A DNA stretch of 64,000 bases from Bacteroidota bacterium (GCA_013286315.1 JABDFX010000006.1:1-64000); one strand, 5' to 3'; counted from the first letter of the stretch, positions 19,608 to 29,682 are shown. Program-made: numbers and translations. Notes: generated by a model from the letters alone, not told the origin.

Positions 19608-21281
19608 TCAACTTGGTCTGTCGGCCAGTTTACTCTTCCTTCTCCCGTATAAAATATAAATAGAGAGCCCCACTCCCATCCAAATGAAGAATACCATCCA
19701 GCTTTTTGCAGGGATTTCAATCATAAGATATAAACAACATAAAACACCCAGCACGGGAATTACCGAATAGTTGCGGATAAATGTGAATATCGTAATGATG
19801 CATGCAGCAACGATGAACAACAGGAATAATATCTCCTGGTAAGACTCTCCGGTCATATTTGAAAAGGCCATCGCGATACGATGCCTGGCGGTAAGAAGAA
19901 AAATGGCCAGCAGGATCGGAATGATATATTTCCCATTCAGATAGGGAATGCTGAATTTCCCTGGAACTTTGATTAGTTTAGGCAGGTATAAAACACCACC
20001 GCATACCAGCACAAAAGCAAACAGGGTTCCGATGCTGGTGAGATCCGTCATCAACCGGTCATCCACAACCAAAACCGGTATGCCCACAAATAATCCGGTT
20101 ACAATGGTTGAAAATCCGGGTGTTTTAAATCTCGGACTGATACGGCCAAATGGTTTCGGAAGAAGCCCATCGCGACTCATACTCATCCAGATCCTGGGCT
20201 GGCCGATCTGGAAAACAAGCATCACAGAAGTGGAAGCAACCACGGCACTGATGGAGATGATAAATCCGATCTTATGCATATTGATCTTATCGAAAACATA
20301 AGCTAATGGGTCCGCAACAAATTCAAATTCTTTGTAATTCACCAAACCCGTTATCACCAGGGCCGTGATTACGTAAATAACGGTGCAGATTATTAAAGAA
20401 TACATCATGCCCTTGGGCAGATCTCTTTGCGGCATACGACACTCTTCTGCGGTTGTGGAGATCGCATCAAAACCGATATAAGCAAAAAATACAGAAGAAA
20501 CACTTTGCATGACGCCTGCCATACCTTCCGGAAGAAAGGGTTTCCAGTTGCCTGTTGTACCCGTGGAAAAAATTAAATAAAATCCAACGACCGCGATAAA
20601 ACAAAGAACAACGAGTTTGAGGCCCACCATGAAATTCGCACTCTTGCGGCTTTCATTGATGCCTATATAGGCGAGTGCAGTGATCAGCATTACGATGACA
20701 AAAGCCGGCAGGTTGATGATAAATTTTACGCCAGCGATCTCGGGTGCATTCAGAAACACCATATCTGCAACCGGTTTATGGGCCTCCAATGCAGCCTGGT
20801 AGGTCATTTTCGCTGACTGGTATCCGATCGCCAGCCAGTCAGGCAAGTGAATGCCCATATTGCGGAGGATATTATTAAAATAAGCGCTCCAGGAAATCGC
20901 TACTACCACATTCCCGATGGCGTACTCAAGGATCAGTGCCCATCCGATGATCCATGCAATCACTTCACCAAAACTCACGTAAGAATATGTATAAGCGCTG
21001 CCGGCCACCGGAACGCGGGAAGCAAATTCTGCATAACAGAGTGCGGTAAACCCGCAGGTGACGGCTGTAATCAGGAAGAGAAAAATAACACCCGGCCCGC
21101 CATGGTAGGCAGCTGTACCGATCGTAGAGAAAATGCCGGCGCCGATAACAGCCGCGACACCCATGAAAGTCAGGTCCTTTACGCCCAGAACTTTCCTGAG
21201 CTTATGTTCATGCGCGTCACCCAACCCGGCTTCTGCATCTCTGACAATTTTATCTAAAGATTTTCTCCGGAAAATGGACAT
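19608..21281 (-). CDS. APC-family amino acid permease
   Basis: LRKVLGVKDLTFMGVAAVIGAGIFSTIGTAAYHGGPGVIFLFLITAVTCGFTALCYAEFASRVPVAGSAYTYSYVSFGE, with about 12 TM segments. Confidence 0.92.
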   Translation of the reverse strand: MSIFRRKSLDKIVRDAEAGLGDAHEHKLRKVLGVKDLTFMGVAAVIGAGIFSTIGTAAYHGGPGVIFLFLITAVTCGFTALCYAEFASRVPVAGSAYTYSYVSFGEVIAWIIGWALILEYAIGNVVVAISWSAYFNNILRNMGIHLPDWLAIGYQSAKMTYQAALEAHKPVADMVFLNAPEIAGVKFIINLPAFVIVMLITALAYIGINESRKSANFMVGLKLVVLCFIAVVGFYLIFSTGTTGNWKPFLPEGMAGVMQSVSSVFFAYIGFDAISTTAEECRMPQRDLPKGMMYSLIICTVIYVITALVITGLVNYKEFEFVADPLAYVFDKINMHKIGFIISISAVVASTSVMLVFQIGQPRIWMSMSRDGLLPKPFGRISPRFKTPGFSTIVTGLFVGIPVLVVDDRLMTDLTSIGTLFAFVLVCGGVLYLPKLIKVPGKFSIPYLNGKYIIPILLAIFLLTARHRIAMAFSNMTGESYQEILFLLFIVAACIITIFTFIRNYSVIPVLGVLCCLYLMIEIPAKSWMVFFIWMGVGLSIYILYGRRKSKLADRPS

Positions 21282-21286
21282 CTGTT

Positions 21287-21322
21287 AAGTATGGAAGTCT
21301 GGAAGTATGGAAGAATGGAAGT
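21287..21322. repeat. Single-arm GGAAGTAT octad tract immediately upstream of the permease start codon
   Basis: aagtatggaagtctggaagtatggaagaatggaagt. No inverted partner of this unit type seen within about 100 bp. Confidence 0.8.
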
Positions 21323-21363
21323 GAATATACAGATTAATTTATAACATCACTTTTTCACAAAAA

Positions 21364-21420
21364 GCCTTCGCCTTAAGCATTAGAAGGCGTTAAGCGTTTC
21401 GCGTTGGGCGTTAGGCTCAA
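21364..21420. repeat. GGCGTTA/GCCTTCGCC-type inverted/tandem tract overlapping the 3' end of dapA
   Basis: gccttcgccttaagcattagaaggcgttaagcgtttcgcgttgggcgttaggctcaa. Contains the dapA stop codon and encodes the last residues. Confidence 0.7.
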
Positions 21421-22293
21421 GAGGTATTTCTGCAATTTATCGTGATATACTTTACTTAGAGGTACCAACGGAAGACGAACCACATTTTCAATCAGACCCA
21501 GTTCTGCCAGGGCTGCTTTTACACCCGCCGGATTGTTCTCGGCAAAAAGCAATTCATATCCTTCAATCAATCCGTCGTTTATTTTTTTTGCTTTTTTCAA
21601 ATCACCATTCAGAGCTGCGCGCACCATATTGGAAAATGCCTGCGGATAACTATTGGCTGCTACGCTGATCACGCCGTCCATACCCATTGCGATTTGCGGG
21701 AAAGCCAGGGCATCATCGCCACTCACGATCAGGAAATCACTGGGCCGGTCGCGCAGGATCAATGCACACTGCGCCATATCACCGCCGGCTTCCTTAATAC
21801 CGGCAATATTGGACAGTTCAGACAAACGCAGGACGGTGCCGGCATCCACATTACGCGCGGTTCTGCCCGGTACATTATATAATAACACCGGTATGGGAGA
21901 TGCAGATGCAATGGCTTTGTAATGCTGGTAAATACCTTCCTGGGAGGGTTTGCTGTAATACGGACTGGCGCTCAAAATGGCCACCGCCTGATCGGTTGGT
22001 AATTTCTCAATTTCACGAATCACTTCGCGTGTGTCGCTTCCGCCGGCGCCGATCACAACCGGCACCCGGTGATTGACCACTTCGATCGTGTAACGCGCAA
22101 TGCGGATTTTTTCTTCTCTTGATATCGTGGGTGTCTCGCCGGTAGTCCCCAGCGTGACAATATATTCGACACCTCCCGAGATCACATGTTCGATAACCCT
22201 TGCCAGCGCTGGCTCATCGACAGACAAGTCTGCTTTGAATGGTGTAACCAGGGCGACACCGGTACCTGATAAAGTAGTGATAAGATTACGCAT
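21373..22293 (-). CDS. dapA: 4-hydroxy-tetrahydrodipicolinate synthase
   Basis: [58 protein letters not shown]...[13 protein letters not shown]...[14 protein letters not shown]. The start at 22293 is preferred and overlaps the accA 3' end. Confidence 0.94.
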   Translation of the reverse strand: MRNLITTLSGTGVALVTPFKADLSVDEPALARVIEHVISGGVEYIVTLGTTGETPTISREEKIRIARYTIEVVNHRVPVVIGAGGSDTREVIREIEKLPTDQAVAILSASPYYSKPSQEGIYQHYKAIASASPIPVLLYNVPGRTARNVDAGTVLRLSELSNIAGIKEAGGDMAQCALILRDRPSDFLIVSGDDALAFPQIAMGMDGVISVAANSYPQAFSNMVRAALNGDLKKAKKINDGLIEGYELLFAENNPAGVKAALAELGLIENVVRLPLVPLSKVYHDKLQKYLLSLTPNAKRLTPSNA

Positions 22294-23332
22294 GATTGGC
22301 GGGGATGATTTCATTGACTTCTGGTTCTGGTTCGCTATGAGGAATCTGTTCCGGCTGTTCGGGATGTTCATCCCAGAAACCCATTTTATTAAATTTTTCG
22401 ATGCGATTATTGATACGTTCTTCCGGAGTAAATTTCTTCAGCTCCCTGATGGTTTGAACGATGCGTGGCTTAAGCAGAGCGGCCGCTTCATTATAATCCC
22501 AATGTGCGCCGCCGATCGGTTCAGGAATAATTTCATCAATGAGCCCAAATCCAAACATATTGTCCGGTGTGAGACGGAGTTCTTCTGCCGCTTTTTCTTT
22601 CTGATCCCAGCTACGCCAAAGGATGGAACTACAATTTTCCGGTGATATCACCGTGTACCAGGAATTCTCGAGCATAAAAATCTTGTCTCCTACCCCGATG
22701 CCCAGAGCACCGCCGGATGCTCCTTCCCCAATGATCACCACTATAACAGGTACGCGTAACCGAATCATCTCATAGATATTACGGGCGATGGCTTCACCCT
22801 GTCCGCGTTCTTCAGCTTCCATGCCAGGGAATGCACCAGGTGTATCGATTAAAGTAACGATGGGCTTATTGAATTTTTCCGCAAGCCGCATCAGGCGAAG
22901 TGCTTTGCGATATCCTTCCGGATTGGCCATGCCGAAATTGCGATACTGGCGCATCTTGGTATTAGTACCTTTTTGCTGACCGATGACCATAATGGTTTCT
23001 CCGTCGAGCTGGGCAAGTCCGCCGATCATGGCTTTATCGTCCTTCACGTTCCGGTCTCCGAATAGTTCGACAAAATTGTCGGTCATCTTCTCGATATACT
23101 TCATCGTATAGGGTCGGTCGGGATGGCGGCTCAGTTGAACTTTCTGCCAGGGAGTAAGGTTGGCCGTGATATCACGTCTGCGTTCGGTAACCTGGTCGTA
23201 TAATTTATTGATGGAATCGGAAAGGTTGACCTTGGTCTTTTCGGCCGTCAGCCGGAGTTTTTCTATCTCATCGAAGAGCTCTTTGATAGGTTTTTCAAAA
23301 TCGAGGAATTGACGGTTTTTATCCAAGGGCAT
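22286..23332 (-). CDS. accA: Acetyl-CoA carboxylase carboxyltransferase subunit alpha
   Basis: [19 protein letters not shown]...[28 protein letters not shown]...[53 protein letters not shown]. Confidence 0.95.
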   Translation of the reverse strand: MPLDKNRQFLDFEKPIKELFDEIEKLRLTAEKTKVNLSDSINKLYDQVTERRRDITANLTPWQKVQLSRHPDRPYTMKYIEKMTDNFVELFGDRNVKDDKAMIGGLAQLDGETIMVIGQQKGTNTKMRQYRNFGMANPEGYRKALRLMRLAEKFNKPIVTLIDTPGAFPGMEAEERGQGEAIARNIYEMIRLRVPVIVVIIGEGASGGALGIGVGDKIFMLENSWYTVISPENCSSILWRSWDQKEKAAEELRLTPDNMFGFGLIDEIIPEPIGGAHWDYNEAAALLKPRIVQTIRELKKFTPEERINNRIEKFNKMGFWDEHPEQPEQIPHSEPEPEVNEIIPANHA

Positions 23333-23458
23333 AAGCGTATTTAAGCTGTAAATTTAAGCTAAGCGCAAAATATAGGAAAGTTTAATTCCGGGAGGTTATT
23401 TATGCGTTATATACGGATTTTTAAGCCTTTATACTGGTTTCCGACGATAGAAAGCCGG

Positions 23459-24190
23459 TTAACCGGTAATGGCTGGAAAGTCAGAGGGACGAATCCAGAT
23501 TTTTAGATTTTTACATTCGGGTAAGCGACACAGGTAGACCAGTTCCGGAAACTTTTCTTCTTTTGTATTTGGCGCCTGTTTACATTTTTCCCGGGCAAGC
23601 GAAAATATTTTCATTCGTGCCGTTGTATTATTATCCTGCTGACTTGAGAATTCCGGATCGGTTTGAAATCCCGTTTTTTGACCAACCTGTTGTAGCAACC
23701 GATAGCGTCTTATTTTTCTAATTCTTGTGGGGTTATAAAGCTTTAGTTGGGGATATTGTATGAAACTTGTAAGCCCTCTTTCATTATGATCTTTTTCGGG
23801 TTTTCCTTTTTCCCTTCGATTCGATTGTTTTCCTTCCTCATTCATTAAAGGCTCAATATAGATTCTTTTAAGGCTTTCTACTATGATCTCAGTATCCAAA
23901 CCTTCCTTGATCATCTTGAGGGCTTCACTCGTTAGTAATCGATAGATGGCGTATTGTTTGTTTTCTGCGGGTATCAGTTTATACAATGAGGCGGCAAGGG
24001 GCGAAGCCTGCTTCATCCGGTTGCTGCTTTCGCGAAAACCTTTAAATGCCTTATCGGTCTTCACCCGGGTTCCGGTAAGCGAAGTTGTTCTCCTTATAAT
24101 ATTATGACCGAAGTAAGTAGAATAATAAAAATACATCCCCAATCTCTTGTCGCTGCCGGTAATTACATTATTTGTTAGTCTTTTGGCCAT
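23459..24190 (-). CDS. Hypothetical protein
   Basis: 243-aa uninterrupted ORF (MAKRLTNNVITGSDKRLGMYFYYSTYFGHNIIRRTTSLTGTRVKT...); no family recognised. Confidence 0.55.
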   Translation of the reverse strand: MAKRLTNNVITGSDKRLGMYFYYSTYFGHNIIRRTTSLTGTRVKTDKAFKGFRESSNRMKQASPLAASLYKLIPAENKQYAIYRLLTSEALKMIKEGLDTEIIVESLKRIYIEPLMNEEGKQSNRREKGKPEKDHNERGLTSFIQYPQLKLYNPTRIRKIRRYRLLQQVGQKTGFQTDPEFSSQQDNNTTARMKIFSLAREKCKQAPNTKEEKFPELVYLCRLPECKNLKIWIRPSDFPAITG

Positions 24191-24427
24191 AATTCAATAA
24201 AAAGGAACGAAAAAAGTAATCCGGAATTATATGTAACGCGAAATATGTTTTTTGCCATGGACGTGCCTGTTGAGCTTCGTATTAGATTCGCTTCTGCTTC
24301 TAATAAGATTATGACATAAAGCGCACTTTTGATTAAGCGCAGAATTTACGGGCATATTTACCCTTTGATTTCCGCTTTTTCTATTTATTTGATTTATAGC
24401 AACTTCGGGAAAAAAGGGCAGGGAAAG

Positions 24428-24461
24428 TTTTGATTAAATAAATGGAAATCCGTTATCTTTG
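24428..24461 (+). promoter_or_regulatory. Bacteroidota-type promoter for tRNA-Asp (TTTTG / TATCTTTG)
   Basis: ttttg (24428-24432), 21-nt spacer, then tatctttg (24454-24461), matching the TTTG...TAnnTTTG consensus, upstream of the tRNA. Confidence 0.5.
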
Positions 24462-24543
24462 CCCTCCTTCGGATGAAAAAACGAAGCATGATGGTTCCGC
24501 AGAAGGGACAACTGCCGTAAAACCGCAGTTTCATCAAATAAAA

Positions 24544-24617
24544 GGATCGGTAGTTCAGTTGGTTAGAATGCTGCCCTGTCACGGCAGAGGTCGCGGGTTC
24601 GAGTCCCGTCCGGTCCG
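24544..24617 (+). tRNA. tRNA-Asp (anticodon GTC)
   Basis: GGATCGGTAGTTCAGTTGGTTAGAATGCTGCCCTGTCACGGCAGAGGTCGCGGGTTCGAGTCCCGTCCGGTCCG. Acceptor GGATCGG/CCGGTCC pairs, the anticodon loop CTGTCAC contains GTC, and the T-loop is GGTTCGAGTCC. Confidence 0.95.
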
Positions 24618-24739
24618 CTTTAAGTCCTAAATCCACCTATGAGTTTTCGCGACAAATCCGACCACGCAGTAAGTAGAATTTCATTGGGGATGATGTTTAG
24701 AAACAGATGCGGGTGTGAGTCCTTTGAAGAAAGAGTGGA

Positions 24740-25135
24740 TTATTTAGCAGACCCCGGGTCCTGGAGTATAATTGATTTAGAAATAATGGAGTGGACCTTG
24801 TATCTCTGTATAAAATTCTTCAAAGGATCATAAAATTTCATGTCGGTCATTTGAGTAGTTATAATGATAACGTCCGTGTTTTCAAATTTGATAGTACTAT
24901 GATCCAGATATATTCCAAGTTGTTCGAGCGAATTAATACGCAACCGAGTCTGACCATACATAGTCACGATGACAGAATCAAATAAAATGAAATTTAATTT
25001 GGTCAAAGAATCTTTTCTAGGATTTGTATAAACAGCTACTGCATGACCTTTCCCATTAAAAGTATCTTCTTTTTGCGAATAACATAATGTCACACTGAAA
25101 TAGCATAATATAATGCAGACAAATCTTTTCCACAT
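24740..25135 (-). CDS. Hypothetical secreted protein
   Basis: 131-aa ORF with signal-like N-terminus MWKRFVCIILCYFSVTLCYSQ. Confidence 0.5.
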   Translation of the reverse strand: MWKRFVCIILCYFSVTLCYSQKEDTFNGKGHAVAVYTNPRKDSLTKLNFILFDSVIVTMYGQTRLRINSLEQLGIYLDHSTIKFENTDVIIITTQMTDMKFYDPLKNFIQRYKVHSIISKSIILQDPGSAK

Positions 25136-25285
25136 AATCCAAATTTAGAAATTTACAAGTACAAGAGGCAAGAAACAAGAAAAACTTCGGTTTCATAACG
25201 AGACGCAATTGATAACTAAGGTTTCCAACGTTAGGTGAATACTCCTCAATCAAAACAACTCAGAGAGCACAGATTATGAATAACT

Positions 25286-25984
25286 TCATTCTCCCGATAT
25301 CTCGAAATATTCGAGACCATCTACTGAAGCGAGTTGCGCAGCGGTTTCGTTGTCACACCCCAGGATGAAGTGAGGGAAATCCTCAAAAGTCGTTAAGCAC
25401 CAGGGATGTTCTTTTCCAAACAGATAACTGCAAGCGTCCATACCAGACTTCTCCTGGAATTTAATATACTCTTGAATATCATCTATCTCGGTTCTCTCTT
25501 TGGTTTCTTCATCTCTTTTATCCGGCCAGGCTTTTGGATACCTGTAGTAATCAGCTATGTACAAATAGAGTCTCTCCTGTTTTCTCGTATGTTCAATAAA
25601 CTTTTTTAAGTTTTCAATGGTTCTGTCCCAAAGCGGACTGATACCTAATGAGTACTTTATGTGATCTATCATGTCTACAAAGTATTCAGTTTTAAGGCGG
25701 ACAGCGAGTTCTTTTAAAGACACTGGTTTGAATAAACTGTCTGGATTTCTACTGTTTCTCAACAACAACACATAGGATTGCTCGAGTTTGTAACGATTTT
25801 CCTGTTCTTGCTCACTGGCCTCCTCCGGAAGATTGTCAAAGGGGTAAGCATCTATTATACCATAGTTGACATGAAAGAGAAAGTATCGTTCGAATACTTT
25901 GGGAATCATAAACTCCAGACTCAAACGAGACCCAGCCCTCTTGTTGCTAAAAAAATCAGTTAACCACTCGTATGGATCATTCAT
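25286..25984 (-). CDS. Hypothetical protein
   Basis: 232-aa ORF MNDPYEWLTDFFSNKRAGSRLSLEFMIPKVFERYFLFHVNYGIIDAYPFDNLPEEASEQ; no recognised family. Confidence 0.6.
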   Translation of the reverse strand: MNDPYEWLTDFFSNKRAGSRLSLEFMIPKVFERYFLFHVNYGIIDAYPFDNLPEEASEQEQENRYKLEQSYVLLLRNSRNPDSLFKPVSLKELAVRLKTEYFVDMIDHIKYSLGISPLWDRTIENLKKFIEHTRKQERLYLYIADYYRYPKAWPDKRDEETKERTEIDDIQEYIKFQEKSGMDACSYLFGKEHPWCLTTFEDFPHFILGCDNETAAQLASVDGLEYFEISGE

Positions 25985-26354
25985 AGAACCTCTTATGTCT
26001 ATCCAATATACATAAGATCTTCAAAGGTTAAAATCTCTCTTCTTTTGAACACTTGAGGAATGATCTATGAATGTCCAACGATAAGTGTTTACCCTTATAC
26101 CTAAAGCAAACAAGAATTGTTAGCTTTAGCACGAAAACAAAAGCACTTATGTTCCAATCGATTGAGGAAAGAAACCACTTCTCTGGCCCTCAAGATGGAT
26201 AAGGCCCTGCGCCAGTATATCGACAGCTTGATGAGGAAGAGTTCGAAAAAAATAACAGATCGAAAAGGGCGTAAGAGTTTTCACTTAGAACTAAGGGGAA
26301 ACCATTAGGCCGTAATTGCACTGTACCTGAGATTTTTCTGAAAAATCGAAATTC

Positions 26355-26924
26355 CTATCTGTTATTTCGCTTAAATGCGGTTTTTTTAATCGACTTAACA
26401 AATTTGCTTTCGAACTCCTCAATTAAAGTTTGAAATAGTACTTCACCACTGTAATGAATAAAACCAAGAATGTTCTGAGCCGGGTCAGAAAAATAGAAGC
26501 CACCAAAAGTACCATCGCTTCTAGTTAAGCAATAAAAATGCTTGATGAATTCTGGTAATTCCGAAATACCAACCTGGACGCCACCATTAAACTTTTTTCC
26601 CAGTTTATTATCTTCAAAATATCGAACAGCCTTTATTATAAAAGCGTTATCAGTTCTTTTTGAAGACAATTTCGTAATCCATGGCGTCGGTTTATCTCCA
26701 AAGAAAATGAGGTTTTCAAACCCGCATTCTTTAACAAGTTTTGTAAATTCCATTTGAAGAATTTTAGAAAATTCTCTTTTGGTTTTAGCATATAGGTCAT
26801 ACCATCCGCCACTGACAGTTTTTGGATAGTAAAAAACTTCCTCATCTGAGTTAGGATCATAGGGACATAAGGGGAAATTCCGATATTTAGCTAAACATAC
26901 TTCTCTTTCAATTTTTAAAAGCAT
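26355..26924 (-). CDS. Hypothetical protein
   Basis: 189-aa ORF MLLKIEREVCLAKYRNFPLCPYDPNSDEEVFYYPKTVSGGWYDLYAKTKREFSKILQ. Confidence 0.55.
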   Translation of the reverse strand: MLLKIEREVCLAKYRNFPLCPYDPNSDEEVFYYPKTVSGGWYDLYAKTKREFSKILQMEFTKLVKECGFENLIFFGDKPTPWITKLSSKRTDNAFIIKAVRYFEDNKLGKKFNGGVQVGISELPEFIKHFYCLTRSDGTFGGFYFSDPAQNILGFIHYSGEVLFQTLIEEFESKFVKSIKKTAFKRNNR

Positions 26925-27031
26925 AGTTGGTAAAAAATTTACAATTTTACAGACTACTGTAAACTTCCACTATCTCGGAGCCCTCCGTGAACAGCGTCAT
27001 TCAACATTACAATTTATATTGTTACCAATCT

Positions 27032-27499
27032 TTAATTGAAAGGATACTTCATACTTTTTGTTCCTAGACAAGGAATTGCTTTTTCAATTAAATAATTCTT
27101 AAAATCAGAAACAGCTTCGAGATTTTGACCGGCTAGTTGAATTTCTCTACCTGAATTTAGAATAAGCATTAATCCCTGCCATCTATTTCTGTGAATAGTT
27201 TCAAAATAGTTTTTAATATCATAAACTGATACTGTTTCCGTTTTGATAACAGATATAAAAATGATTTCGCCGGATGCAATTTCCACTTTAACTCCTGTAA
27301 CGCCTAAAAAGCTAAGTAGCACAGTAAACAAATAGAACAGAACTCCGGCGATTATAAAATATAGAAGGCATAATATAATACGTTCGTTGCTATGTTCATT
27401 TAACCCGTAATGAATTATGAGGTATAATAGGGCTATCGAAATCGGGATAGCGAAAAGCCGTCCGATAATATTTGAAGAATTCATCTTAAGAATTAACAT
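27032..27499 (-). CDS. Hypothetical small membrane protein
   Basis: 155-aa ORF with two hydrophobic segments (LFAIPISIALLYLIIHYGL, IILCLLYFIIAGVLFYLFTVLLSFLGV). Confidence 0.55.
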   Translation of the reverse strand: MLILKMNSSNIIGRLFAIPISIALLYLIIHYGLNEHSNERIILCLLYFIIAGVLFYLFTVLLSFLGVTGVKVEIASGEIIFISVIKTETVSVYDIKNYFETIHRNRWQGLMLILNSGREIQLAGQNLEAVSDFKNYLIEKAIPCLGTKSMKYPFN

Positions 27500-27675
27500 T
27501 TTTTCTATTAAATTATTAGTTCAAATTGACTAAAGAGAATCAGAAACGTTCAGCGGCATTTACACTTTCAAATCGAATTAAATAGTAAAACTTTTAAAAT
27601 AATCATTTGGTTATGTTGCTTGTTTAAATCAACAATCTTGATCCATAAACTCAATTAACCGAGTACATCTCCCCA

Positions 27676-28194
27676 TCATTTCTTTCTCTGCCTTTCGATC
27701 AGGTTTACCAACGGTCTTTGCTCAGCTATTAGTAAACCTCCCACCAGTATCTTGAAACCCGCGATGACTGTGTAGTCTAACTTAGGGTTAGTCTGACCGT
27801 GGGTCATGCGCTTTTCCTGGATGTATAGAAATAGCTGTCTGCAAAAGTTGGGGATTTCGTTAGTGACAAGGTATCCACCGAAAACCATAATGGAGATACT
27901 CAAGATTGTAGACCGATGCATGTTTATAGGAATCGTCTCCTGGTCAAACCCACGGTCGAGTTTAAGCACCTTAATAAACCACTCTGTTTTGAAGATCAAG
28001 AGATAACAAAAGAATACATCAACGACAAGAACAAGAGTTATAGTTAAAACTGTCCACGACAACTCTGAAACCGCTTCAGGTTTTCCAAACTGCATAACAA
28101 AACCCAATAGCTGTGATAAAGAAACCAGAATATCTTTGATAAAGAACACTCCCAGGATTTTGAGGATGATGTTAAACAAACTACGTGGTGTCAT
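27676..28194 (-). CDS. Hypothetical membrane protein
   Basis: 172-aa ORF with several hydrophobic segments. Confidence 0.55.
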   Translation of the reverse strand: MTPRSLFNIILKILGVFFIKDILVSLSQLLGFVMQFGKPEAVSELSWTVLTITLVLVVDVFFCYLLIFKTEWFIKVLKLDRGFDQETIPINMHRSTILSISIMVFGGYLVTNEIPNFCRQLFLYIQEKRMTHGQTNPKLDYTVIAGFKILVGGLLIAEQRPLVNLIERQRKK

Positions 28195-28386
28195 AAGCAG
28201 AGGGGGTTAAATGAGACAACTTACGAATTCTTTGTGTAAGTCTCAATCTAAGTAGATATACTTAGTCCCAGGCAAAGAGAACTTGTATGTTGTAGCCAAA
28301 TGGATTTGTCCAATCCATCTTGAAACTATTTGTCTGGTTGTTCCAGATAAATGTCAAAATTCATATTAAGTAATAATGGATCTAAA

Positions 28387-29682
28387 TTACTGAATAGTAA
28401 TTTTCCTGATTTTATTCGTGTTGTTGTCGACAACGATTAGTGCGCCACCGGAATCTATCTTGATGCCGTGAGGTCCTCCAAAACTGGCATATATGCCTAC
28501 TCCATCTACCGTTTTAAGATCAGCCTGATTACCAGCAAGGGTGTACAACATTCCTGCCGGCGTTATCATATCTATTCTTTGATCAATGTCAGTGACCCAT
28601 ATATCTCCTCCGCGATCAATTGTTATTCCCAGGGGATGATTAAGGCTAGCAATAGTAGTGACGACTCCGGTCTGAGTAACCTTACGAATCCTGCCATTGA
28701 AATCATCAGCAACATATAAATTGTCATTGGAATCTAAAGCAACATAATAAGGGTTTTGAAAACTGGCAGACGATGCTGTTCCGTCAGCAAAACCGGGGGA
28801 GTCACTGCCCGCCAATGTAGTTACAACACCCGCCGGTGTTATTTTCCTGATTGAGCTATTGAAAACGTCAACAACAAAAATATTATCGTTCCGGTCAATG
28901 ACTATCCCCGCGGGCGAAAAAAAACGCGCGTTATTACCCGTGCCATCTACAGATCCGTAATTTCCCAGGCTGTCTCCAGCAAAAGTACTTACGATGCCTC
29001 CCGGTGTAATTTTACGGATATTATTGTCCGCATAATCTGTCACATACATATTGCCTGCCTTATCGAACGCGATGTCATAAGGCTGTCCAAATAGTGCCGT
29101 ACCTATATCTCCATTTGTAAACCCATAGTTGCCGCCGGCGTACGTACTCACCGTTCCATCCGGGGTTAATTTTCTTATCTTATGGTTATAGGGGTCCGTA
29201 ATATAATAATTCCCTTTTCTGTCAGGTATTGCGTTCTCCGGACTACCGAATGATGCAATTAGAGCCGGGCCATCAAAATGACCCAATTCTCCTGAACCCG
29301 CAATAGTGGTTACCGTCAAAGTCTTGATCTGAAGGGCTGATGATGAAACACTCTTTTGGTTATTGGTAACTACAGAAATATTACCAGACGCCGCTCCAAT
29401 GGGTACATTAGCCGTCAGTTGTGTATTCGTCGCCGAAGTACAGATGGATTGCACGCCATTGAACGATACAATATCCTTACTTGTATCAGGTATAAAAATC
29501 GAACCATTTATGGTTACCGTATATCCGATTCCAGCAATATCAGGAGAAAAACCGACAATTAAAGGGGCCTGCGTTGCCGGCACTGGCTGCTTCGCAGGAG
29601 AATCCTTTTTACACCCCGAAAAAAGCATCACAAAGCATAGAGCCTTAATAACAATTGAAAAAAGTAATATTGATTTTCTCAT
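28387..29682 (-). CDS. IPT/TIG plus NHL-repeat lipoprotein
   Basis: Lipobox-like LFSGCKKD; IPT/TIG-like APLIVGFSPDIAGIGYTVTINGSIF; repeated NHL motifs (NMYVTDYADNNIRKITPGGIVSTFAG, NIFVVDVFNSSIRKITPAGVVTTLAG). Confidence 0.85.
   Translation of the reverse strand: MRKSILLFSIVIKALCFVMLFSGCKKDSPAKQPVPATQAPLIVGFSPDIAGIGYTVTINGSIFIPDTSKDIVSFNGVQSICTSATNTQLTANVPIGAASGNISVVTNNQKSVSSSALQIKTLTVTTIAGSGELGHFDGPALIASFGSPENAIPDRKGNYYITDPYNHKIRKLTPDGTVSTYAGGNYGFTNGDIGTALFGQPYDIAFDKAGNMYVTDYADNNIRKITPGGIVSTFAGDSLGNYGSVDGTGNNARFFSPAGIVIDRNDNIFVVDVFNSSIRKITPAGVVTTLAGSDSPGFADGTASSASFQNPYYVALDSNDNLYVADDFNGRIRKVTQTGVVTTIASLNHPLGITIDRGGDIWVTDIDQRIDMITPAGMLYTLAGNQADLKTVDGVGIYASFGGPHGIKIDSGGALIVVDNNTNKIRKITIQ

Noticed and set aside
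24394-24636. 80-aa minus-strand ORF MDLGLKADRTGLEPATSAVTGQHSNQLNYRSF
   Set aside because: It is the antisense reading of tRNA-Asp, a well-known spurious annotation pattern.
26117-26308. 63-aa plus-strand ORF MLALARKQKHLCSNRLRKETTSLALKMDKALRQYIDSL
   Set aside because: Basic short peptide without recognised family or clear start signals; a remnant is possible but not supportable.
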